From: Marinihelvus sp942491555
GTDB lineage: Bacteria > Pseudomonadota > Gammaproteobacteria > Xanthomonadales > SZUA-36
DNA: 64,000 nt
Assembly: GCA_942491555.1 (NCBI GenBank)
Contig: CALOBN010000003.1
Coordinates: 186,001 to 250,000, forward strand
Reading direction: 5' to 3'
Below, piece by piece: positions 27,882-34,437 of this stretch. Every line of letters starts with the position of its first letter. Positions within the stretch are counted from its first letter, which is position 1. The position numbers were made by a program, and so were the translations under genes. The notes under the pieces were generated by a model. That model saw nothing but the letters and a program-made list of their open reading frames with translations. It made no database searches and had not been told where the DNA came from.

Positions 27882-28154
27882 CTAACCGTCTCGGCGAATC
27901 CAACCATTGAGGTCAAATGGTTTCCCTTGAGTCGGATCATTCCCGATACCGGCAACTGCCTTCAAGCCGTTATTGATCGCTGACTGCGCCACAAGATGAC
28001 GAGCATCATCCTCAAATAACCATGCTCCATCAACGATGTCTGCGAAGCATGGTTGGTGCTGAAGCCAGCCTTCAACCCAATCACGCCCAGCATCGCTCAA
28101 GGGCGTAACCCCATATTTACCGGCCATACCCCATGACCTCAGCTTGATGTCCAT
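27882..28154 (-). CDS. hypothetical protein, 90 residues
   Basis: Starts at ATG 28154 behind AAGGAGCAGAAG. The open frame continues upstream through the terminator and tRNA-Ser gene, but that part is only tRNA sequence read as codons. The protein (MDIKLRSWGMAGKYGVTPLS...) is soluble, rich in Trp and Gly, with no signal peptide or known motif. It lies between tRNA-Ser and the exported-protein gene. The good ribosome-binding site supports expression; function unknown. Confidence 0.55.
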   Translation of the reverse strand: MDIKLRSWGMAGKYGVTPLSDAGRDWVEGWLQHQPCFADIVDGAWLFEDDARHLVAQSAINNGLKAVAGIGNDPTQGKPFDLNGWIRRDG

Positions 28155-28263
28155 CTTCTGCTCCTTGGGTTTGGGCGGCCTGTGCCTGCTGTACAGGACA
28201 TAGTCACCGGTCAGAGTTGAGTCTCCGGTCTTCGCGAGTCTTCGAGAAGTTAGCTTCGACAAA

Positions 28264-28293
28264 TAAAAAACCCCGCCTGGGGCGGGGTTTTTT
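28264..28293 (-). terminator. rho-independent terminator after tRNA-Ser
   Basis: A run of A, CCCCGCC, a three-base loop, GGCGGGG and six T, immediately 3' of the tRNA-Ser gene. Near-perfectly symmetric, so usable in either direction. Nearly the same stem as the rne terminator. Confidence 0.9.
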
Positions 28294-28296
28294 AAT

Positions 28297-28387
28297 TGGC
28301 GGAGAGAGAGGGATTCGAACCCTCGATGGGTTTTTAACCCATACTCCCTTAGCAGGGGAGCGCCTTCAGCCACTCGGCCACCTCTCC
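28297..28387 (-). tRNA. tRNA-Ser(GCU)
   Basis: A complete class II tRNA of 91 nt including an encoded CCA (28297-28299). Acceptor GGAGAGG pairs with TCTCTCC. D-arm GCCGAGTGGCTGAAGGC. Anticodon stem CTCCC/GGGAG with loop CTGCTAA, anticodon GCT at 28351-28353, reading AGC/AGU. Long variable stem ATGGGTT/AACCCAT typical of tRNA-Ser. T-arm GAGGG-TTCGAAT-CCCTC. The csrA-tRNA-Ser linkage is the classical gammaproteobacterial order. Confidence 0.98.
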
Positions 28388-28498
28388 TAAACTGTTTATC
28401 CGGTTCTCTTTCAGGCTTTTCGCCACAAGGCGAGGCCGCCCGGATTCCGGGAGGCGCAAGTCTACCTTTCAGTGCGTTTTAGGTAAAGCCGAAGGCGG

Positions 28499-28696
28499 TC
28501 ACAAACCGCCTGAATTGGTTTCCGTTTCATCCCGCTCAGCGAGGATGCGTTTGAAAATCTCTTCACGGTGTACCTGTACTTCCGGGGGGGCGTCGATCCC
28601 GATTCTTATCTGATTCCCTTTGACGCCAAGCACGGTGACCGTGACTTTTTCCCCGATAACAAGCTTTTCCCCTACTCGTCTTGTGAGTATGAGCAT
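28499..28696 (-). CDS. csrA: carbon storage regulator CsrA
   Basis: 65 residues starting MLILTRRVGEKLVIG, the invariant CsrA N-terminus. I choose ATG 28696 over the GTG at 28702 because AAGGAAGG is correctly spaced only for the ATG. CsrA is a dimeric RNA-binding protein that blocks translation at GGA-containing leaders; the key Arg near residue 44 (VQVHREEIF) is present. The gene lies between alaS and tRNA-Ser. Its likely upstream controller, the GacA-type regulator, is in the same window. The leader itself carries AAGGA motifs, so autoregulation is plausible. Confidence 0.97.
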   Translation of the reverse strand: MLILTRRVGEKLVIGEKVTVTVLGVKGNQIRIGIDAPPEVQVHREEIFKRILAERDETETNSGGL

Positions 28697-28819
28697 GAGC
28701 ACCTTCCTTTGGCCTCAGGCCATTCAGTCCCTTGACAAAGTTTTTCAACCTGCCGGTTATGCGTTCAAAAGGGCCCGCTCAACCTTTTTGCGACACGTTA
28801 ATGGAGCCTGCGCTCCTCC

Positions 28820-31453
28820 TTATTTTTCTTCAACCCAGGCCTTTACTGAGGCCAGCGCTTCGTCGAGCGCTTTGGGGTCACTACCGCCTGCCTGTGCGAA
28901 GTCGGGTCTTCCCCCGCCTCTTCCACCGACCTGCTGTGCGACGAAGTTTACCAGATCACCAGCTTTTATCCGAGCAGTAAGGTCAGGGGTCACTCCAGCG
29001 GCCAAACGAACCTTGCCTTCGTCAACACCACCGAGCACCACTACACCACTGCGCAACTTGTCTTTGAGGTGGTCAATACTGTCGCGCAGCGCCTTGGAGT
29101 CACTGTCATCCAGGCGTGCGGAAATCATCTGAATATCGCCCGCATCAACCGCCTTATCCAATAGACCATCACTGCCAGTGGCTGCCAGTGAGGCCTTAAG
29201 CGCCTCGAGTTCCTTTTCCATAGCGCGGTTACGCTCCATGATCTGCTCAAGGCGCTGAGTCACGTCATCGGGCCCAACCTTGAGCGCACTGGCGACTGTC
29301 TGCAGGCGCTGCTCCTGCGCCTGGACGGCTGCCACAGCCGTTTCGCCTGCAACAGCAATAATACGCCGGATGCCAGAACCCACCGCTGTTTCGGTAATGA
29401 TCTTGAACTGGCCAATATCGCCAACACGGTGCACGTGGGTACCGCCGCACAGCTCGGTGGACAAATCTCCAAACCGCAAAACACGCACCTTGTCACCGTA
29501 TTTCTCGCCGAACAGCGCCATGGCACCGGTTTCGAGGGCATCGTCGAAGGACATGACTTCGGCTGTTGCTTCCGGATTCTGGCGGATGTCTGAATTAACG
29601 CGTCGTTCTATCAGACGCAGTTCTTCACCTGTCACCTGGCGGGGGTGCGAGAAATCGAAACGCAGGTGGTCATTCGCTACGAGGGATCCACGCTGCTCAA
29701 CATGATCTCCCAGCAGGTCCTGCAGGGCCTTGTGCAAGAGATGTGTCGCCGAGTGATGCAACACGATCGACTGGCGGCGATCAGTATCAATGGCCGCCTT
29801 AACCGCCTGCCCCACGTGCAACTGACCACCGACAAGCTTGCCAACATGACCGTGAAACTTGCCGGCCAGCTTCTGCGTATCACGCACAGAGAAAACGGCG
29901 CTTTCGCCAAGGATCTCGCCGGTATCGCCTATTTGACCGCCGGATTCGGCATAGAACGGCGTCTGGTCCAGCAGGACCGTGCCTTCCTCGCCTGTTTGCA
30001 GAGACTCAACGCGCTGCCCGCCTACCAAGATACCTACAACCTCGCCCGTACCAGCCGCGCAGTCGTAACCGGTGAACACGGTGGCCGGCAAGACCTGCAC
30101 TGCCTCGGCAGAAATCGTCTCCTGCTGGCTGAATTGCCCTGCTTCACGGGCACGCTGACGCTGTTGGTCCATGGCCGCATCAAAACCCTGCCGGTCCACG
30201 CCCAGACCATTTTCCCGTGCAATATCCTCGGTGAGGTCAAGCGGGAAACCGTAGGTGTCATAAAGCAGGAATGCAGTGTCGCCATCAATAGCATCACCGG
30301 CTTTGCAGCGTTCCATCACCTTGCGCAAGATGCCCATACCGGTGTCCAGGGTGCGCGCGAAACGGCGCTCTTCATCTTCCAGCACCTGTGAAATCCGAGT
30401 GCCATCCTTGAGCAGCACCGGGTAGGCGTCACCCATGGCGCCGGCCAGCGTCTCTACCATGCGATAGAAAAATGGCTGGCTCTGCCCGAGCATATAACCG
30501 TGCCGCACGGCCCGTCGAATAATGCGACGCAGCACATAACCGCGCCCCTCATTGGACGGCAGCACGCCGTCAGCGATTAAAAAGCTGCAGGCGCGGGTAT
30601 GGTCGGCAATCACGCGCAATGACTTGCTGCCGGGATCGGCTGCCCCGGTGAGCTCGGCGGCAGCCCTGATCAACAGCTGAAACTGGTCAGTCAGGTAATT
30701 GTCATGCGTGCCCTGCAGCACCGCCGCGATGCGCTCCAGGCCCATGCCGGTATCCACGCAGGGTGCCGGCAATGGCGCCAACTCGGCATTGGCATTGCGA
30801 TCGTACTGCATGAAGACCAGGTTCCAGATCTCCACGAAGCGATCGCCGTCCTCGTTCTCCGTCCCGGGCAAGCCGCCTTCAATATGGTCACCGTGGTCAT
30901 AGAAAATTTCACTACACGGGCCACACGGACCGGTGTCACCCATTGCCCAGAAGTTATCGCTTTCAAACTCCGCGCCACCCGGCTTATCGCCAATGCGAAT
31001 AATCCGCTCCTCCGCCAGACCGATATCATCGCGCCACAGTTCGAAGGCCTCCTCATCGGTGTGATAGACGGTTACCCAGAGTCGATCAGCATCGAGCCCG
31101 TAAACATCGGTAAGCAATTCCCAGGCATAGCGAATGGCCTTACGCTTGAAATAGTCCCCAAAGCTGAAGTTGCCCAGCATCTCAAAAAACGTATGGTGTC
31201 GGGCTGTGTAACCAACCTGGTCAAGGTCATTATGCTTGCCACCGGCACGCACACACTTCTGCGAAGACACGGCCCGCACATACGACCGTTTGTCAGCGCC
31301 AAGGAATACATCCTTGAACTGGTTCATACCCGCATTGGTAAACAACAAGGTCGGATCATCAGCAGGCACCAGGGAACTGGACGGAACCACCTGGTGGTCC
31401 TTACCGGCAAAGAAATCCAGGAACGTCTGGCGAATCTCGGGCGTCGTTTTCAC
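28820..31453 (-). CDS. alaS: alanine--tRNA ligase
   Basis: An 877-residue AlaRS, the normal length. N-terminal class II catalytic core (PEIRQTFLDFFAGKDHQVVP; motif 3 with GMGLERIAAVLQG), the editing domain with zinc-binding HHSATHLLHKAL and CGGTHVHRVGDIGQF, and the C-terminal DHHA1 domain (GGGRPDFAQAGG). It charges tRNA-Ala and clears Ser/Gly mischarges. Order recA-recX-alaS-csrA matches E. coli; the lysC gene found between alaS and csrA in Pseudomonas is absent. A large structured repeat lies upstream. Confidence 0.97.
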   Translation of the reverse strand: MKTTPEIRQTFLDFFAGKDHQVVPSSSLVPADDPTLLFTNAGMNQFKDVFLGADKRSYVRAVSSQKCVRAGGKHNDLDQVGYTARHHTFFEMLGNFSFGDYFKRKAIRYAWELLTDVYGLDADRLWVTVYHTDEEAFELWRDDIGLAEERIIRIGDKPGGAEFESDNFWAMGDTGPCGPCSEIFYDHGDHIEGGLPGTENEDGDRFVEIWNLVFMQYDRNANAELAPLPAPCVDTGMGLERIAAVLQGTHDNYLTDQFQLLIRAAAELTGAADPGSKSLRVIADHTRACSFLIADGVLPSNEGRGYVLRRIIRRAVRHGYMLGQSQPFFYRMVETLAGAMGDAYPVLLKDGTRISQVLEDEERRFARTLDTGMGILRKVMERCKAGDAIDGDTAFLLYDTYGFPLDLTEDIARENGLGVDRQGFDAAMDQQRQRAREAGQFSQQETISAEAVQVLPATVFTGYDCAAGTGEVVGILVGGQRVESLQTGEEGTVLLDQTPFYAESGGQIGDTGEILGESAVFSVRDTQKLAGKFHGHVGKLVGGQLHVGQAVKAAIDTDRRQSIVLHHSATHLLHKALQDLLGDHVEQRGSLVANDHLRFDFSHPRQVTGEELRLIERRVNSDIRQNPEATAEVMSFDDALETGAMALFGEKYGDKVRVLRFGDLSTELCGGTHVHRVGDIGQFKIITETAVGSGIRRIIAVAGETAVAAVQAQEQRLQTVASALKVGPDDVTQRLEQIMERNRAMEKELEALKASLAATGSDGLLDKAVDAGDIQMISARLDDSDSKALRDSIDHLKDKLRSGVVVLGGVDEGKVRLAAGVTPDLTARIKAGDLVNFVAQQVGGRGGGRPDFAQAGGSDPKALDEALASVKAWVEEK

Positions 31454-31576
31454 AGCACTGCTTCTACTTCAAAGGGAGATTCAGGGAAGGTATAGGCGAC
31501 AGGCGGCCAAGTCCACCCGTATTGGCTAAAAAAAGCCTCTTTGCATGTACGTTGCTTGATGGTCAGGGGTTTTGGT

Positions 31577-31624
31577 GGCCGGGGTGGGCGCGGGTACGCC
31601 TGGTTCCGGGCCTGGCTTTCGGCC
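31577..31624. repeat. REP-like unit, copy A1
   Basis: A 48-base unit in the alaS-recX gap, closely similar to the minus-strand reading of 4241-4288 and of 44867-44906. Shared words include GGGTACGCCTGGT-like and CCGGGCCTGGCTTTCGGCC. It lies upstream of alaS and beside the larger inverted repeat at 31690-31896. Confidence 0.65.
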
Positions 31625-31689
31625 TCCGGCAAACCTCATGCCGTGACCAAAAAACTGAATTACAGGGTAGTTCCGGCGGCCATGATGCA

Positions 31690-31896
31690 GGTTGCGGTGG
31701 GGTGACCGGTTGTGACCGGCCATTAAGGGCTTGAGCCGAGAGAGATGGAGCGACTGGGGTTATTTCGCCAGGGAAGGCGAAATAAGGTCACCCAAATCAG
31801 GATGATTTGTGTGACCGACCCCACCAAGCGTAATCGAACGAGGGAAGCCGCAGGCCGAAAGCCCGGCCGGTCACAACCGGTCACCCCGACGCAACC
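31690..31896. repeat. 32-bp inverted repeat enclosing a three-way-junction element
   Basis: Left arm 31690-31721 and right arm 31865-31896 are inverted copies matching at 30 of 32 bases. Between them, 31755-31823 folds almost completely: an outer helix TGGGGT/ACCCCA (31755-31760 with 31818-31823), hairpin 1 TATTTCGCC/GGCGAAATA (31761-31784) and hairpin 2 (31786-31816), a 14-bp stem with one mismatch built from GGTCAC-CAAATCA and TGATTTG-GTGACC. The left arm also matches 4213-4244. It has the look of a MITE, REPIN or structured RNA. It contains no credible gene. It lies between recX and alaS, which are both on the minus strand, so it may be transcribed in the alaS leader. Confidence 0.75.
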
Positions 31897-31926
31897 GTCA
31901 ATAAATCCCCATAACAACCCAGGAGG

Positions 31927-32403
31927 TCAGACCTCCCGCAACTCGCTGCGCAGGTGGTCGATGGCGCGCATGATCTGGTCGTGGGTGAAGCCGCGGTTCA
32001 TGCCACCGCGGTACAGGCGCGCGCGTGCTTTTTCATCGAGCTCACCGCGGTGTTTGCGGCTGGCCCAGTCCCTTGCCAGGTCGTACCAGTCATGTGCATA
32101 GGGCTCCAGCACGGTGGCAACCAGGGCATCGTCGATACCCTTGCCGCGCAGCTCCATGCGGATACGGTTTAAGCCAAAACACTTGCTGACACGCTGTCGC
32201 GTGTGGGATTCGGCGTAGCGTTCCTCACTTTGAAGATTCTGGTCCGCGAGGTCATCGATGACTGCATTGGCGAGATTTTCATCCACCCCGCGCTGGGCGA
32301 GTTTACGCAGCAGTTCCAGGCGGGCATGTTCACGTCGTCCCAGGTAACGCATGGCCATGGCCATGACATCATTTGCGGATAGCTCTGTCGGGTCGCCTGC
32401 CAT
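31927..32403 (-). CDS. recX: RecA regulator RecX
   Basis: A 158-residue RecX-family protein: three-helix repeats with RRxxARxELLRKL-like (RREHARLELLRKLAQRG), then ERYAESHTRQRVSKCFG and LRMELRGKGIDDALV. RecX limits RecA filament growth. It follows recA by about 60 bases, with a small hairpin in the gap (GCCCGG/CCGGGC near 32430-32450) that may attenuate read-through. Length and composition are typical. Confidence 0.92.
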   Translation of the reverse strand: MAGDPTELSANDVMAMAMRYLGRREHARLELLRKLAQRGVDENLANAVIDDLADQNLQSEERYAESHTRQRVSKCFGLNRIRMELRGKGIDDALVATVLEPYAHDWYDLARDWASRKHRGELDEKARARLYRGGMNRGFTHDQIMRAIDHLRSELREV

Positions 32404-32464
32404 GAGCGCGAATTCCTGCGGGGCACGAAAGCCCGGTCAGAATGCCGGGCTGCCGCGCATAAGA

Positions 32465-33523
32465 TCATTCAGTGACCGGGATGTCTTGCTCATCGGCCGC
32501 AACCTCAGCCTCTTCTGCAGCAGCCAGGGCTTTTTTGTCTGGCAGCAGAATTTCACGAAGACGCTTTTCGATGTCAGCAGCAATCTCGGGATTGTCTTTC
32601 AGAAACTCCCGGGCATTTTCCTTGCCCTGCCCCACGCGGTCACCGTTGTAGGAATACCAGGCGCCGGCTTTGTCCACGATGTTGTGGAGTACACCCAGAT
32701 CAATCAATTCACCCTCGCGGGATACGCCCTGGCCGTAGAGGATCTCAAATTCGGCCTGCCGGAACGGCGGCGCCATTTTATTCTTGACCACCTTGACCCG
32801 GGTCTGGTTACCCACGACCTCATCACCCTTCTTGATCGCACCAATGCGGCGGATATCAAGACGCACGGAGGAGTAAAACTTCAGTGCATTACCACCCGAG
32901 GTGGTTTCCGGACTACCGAACATAACGCCGATTTTCATACGAATCTGGTTGATGAAAATCACCGTGGTATTTGAGCGTTTGATATTACCGGTGAGCTTGC
33001 GCAAAGCCTGCGACATCAGGCGGGCCTGCAGGCCAACATGAGAGTCACCCATATCGCCCTCGATTTCCGCTTTCGGCGTCAGCGCCGCGACCGAGTCGAT
33101 CACCACGATGTCTACCGCTGCGGAGCGCACCAGCATGTCGGTAATTTCCAGGGCCTGTTCTCCCGTATCCGGCTGGGATACGAGCAGATCCTCAACATTA
33201 ACGCCGAGCTTTTCTGCGTACTGTGGGTCCAGGGCGTGCTCAGCGTCGACAAACGCCGCCGTACCGCCGGCCTTTTGCGCCTCGGCAACAACGTGCAGCG
33301 TCATGGTTGTTTTGCCGCTTGACTCAGGGCCGTAGATTTCAATGACACGACCGCGGGGGACGCCACCAATACCCAGAGCGACATCAAGCGACAGACAGCC
33401 GCTGGGTATCACGTCAACATTTGCATGCGTGCCATCGCCCATGCGCATGATGGCCCCTTTACCGAACTGGCGTTCGATCTGGGACAATGCGGCCGTCAGG
33501 GCCTTTTTACGATTTTCGTCCAC
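32465..33523 (-). CDS. recA: recombinase RecA
   Basis: A 352-residue RecA, the strand-exchange and SOS co-protease. P-loop GPESSGKT at residues 65-72, Walker B VVIDSVAAL, DNA-binding loops L1 (EIEGDMGDSHVGLQAR) and L2 region with INQIRMKIGVMFG-PETT, and the acidic C-terminal tail. It begins with GTG at 33523 behind AGGAGAGG. No sign of damage or intein. Confidence 0.98.
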   Translation of the reverse strand: MDENRKKALTAALSQIERQFGKGAIMRMGDGTHANVDVIPSGCLSLDVALGIGGVPRGRVIEIYGPESSGKTTMTLHVVAEAQKAGGTAAFVDAEHALDPQYAEKLGVNVEDLLVSQPDTGEQALEITDMLVRSAAVDIVVIDSVAALTPKAEIEGDMGDSHVGLQARLMSQALRKLTGNIKRSNTTVIFINQIRMKIGVMFGSPETTSGGNALKFYSSVRLDIRRIGAIKKGDEVVGNQTRVKVVKNKMAPPFRQAEFEILYGQGVSREGELIDLGVLHNIVDKAGAWYSYNGDRVGQGKENAREFLKDNPEIAADIEKRLREILLPDKKALAAAEEAEVAADEQDIPVTE

Positions 33524-33570
33524 GGTTTCCTCTCCTGGCTTAATGCGGATGTGTGCTCCGCCTGGGGCAG

Positions 33571-33599
33571 ATTATACGCTGCCCATTGTGACCTTTGAC
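33571..33599 (-). promoter_or_regulatory. candidate recA promoter
   Basis: On the minus strand a perfect TATAAT (33571-33576) lies 48 bases upstream of the recA GTG, with GTCAAA at the -35 place after a 17-base spacer. In the whole 321-base gap to cinA (33524-33844) I find no gammaproteobacterial LexA box (CTGT-N8-ACAG) and no gene. Confidence 0.5.
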
Positions 33600-33844
33600 G
33601 CCTTCTACGACAAAGGGACTTATTCCTATGAAACGCCGCGGTGCGCAGCGCATTTTCATGTCAGCAGACGCACCATTGGCGAATGCCGGGCGGTTTGCCG
33701 GGTTTGGCAGCAATGCCCCTTGTGGACAATACCTGCTCCCGAAGCCGCTTGATGGTGATCATGCCCGGGGGCGTTCTCAAAATACGATAATGGTGTCAAG
33801 ACTGTGCGAAAACCGCTGAGCAGCAGTCGGGATGGCGAGGCTGG

Positions 33845-34366
33845 CTAGTCGGTATTGCCCTGCAATAGATCAAGGACACCTTGCAGCCCGCGCAGCACAG
33901 TCTGACGGCGTACCTGGTCACGATCACCCTGAAAAACCTCGCTGGCGGTCTGGATGCGGCCACCGCTGACGGACCAGCCAAAGCAGACCATACCGACCGG
34001 CTTATTGGGCAGACCTCCGCCCGGCCCGGCAATACCGGTGGCGGCAACGGTCACGCCCGCCCCGCTGCCACGCCGTGCCCCCAAAGCCATCTGCGAGGCG
34101 ATCTCCTCACTCACCGCGCCGTGCTGCACCAGGTCGTCCTGGATCACACCAAGTTGCTGCTCTTTCGCTGGATAGCTATAGCAGACATAACCACCATGAA
34201 ACCAGTCCGAACTGCCGGGCAGATCGGTACATACCTTGGCCATCCAACCCCCGGTGCACGACTCGGCCGTACACAGCATCCAGCCCTTGTCTACCAGGGC
34301 CGGGGCCAGGGCTTTCACCACATCATCGATTTCAGCGTCCAGTTCGGCAACTGTTTTGTCTGTCAT
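33845..34366 (-). CDS. pncC: CinA C-terminal-type nicotinamide-nucleotide amidohydrolase
   Basis: A 173-residue protein corresponding to the CinA C-terminal domain alone (PncC/YgaD type). Conserved segments: TAESCTGGWMAKVCTDLPGSS, YVCYSYPAKEQQLGV, GATGIAGPGG-like (ATGIAGPGGGLPNKPVG). It hydrolyses nicotinamide mononucleotide to nicotinate mononucleotide in NAD salvage. The gene is immediately upstream of recA, a classical linkage (cinA-recA), and diverges from mutS. Confidence 0.92.
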   Translation of the reverse strand: MTDKTVAELDAEIDDVVKALAPALVDKGWMLCTAESCTGGWMAKVCTDLPGSSDWFHGGYVCYSYPAKEQQLGVIQDDLVQHGAVSEEIASQMALGARRGSGAGVTVAATGIAGPGGGLPNKPVGMVCFGWSVSGGRIQTASEVFQGDRDQVRRQTVLRGLQGVLDLLQGNTD

Positions 34367-34437
34367 TGCGCATTATCCTGTGCGGCCCAGAACAGGGTCG
34401 CTTCATCAGTTCACCGCCGTACGTTACACTTCCGCCG

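Noticed and set aside
28264..28300. Possible att site at the tRNA-Ser 3' end
   Set aside because: No integrase, no second copy of the tRNA end within the window, and the adjacent GC-rich palindrome is a normal terminator.
28155..28373. N-terminal extension of the 90-residue hypothetical protein
   Set aside because: It is tRNA-Ser and its terminator read as codons; the internal ATG at 28154 has a proper ribosome-binding site.
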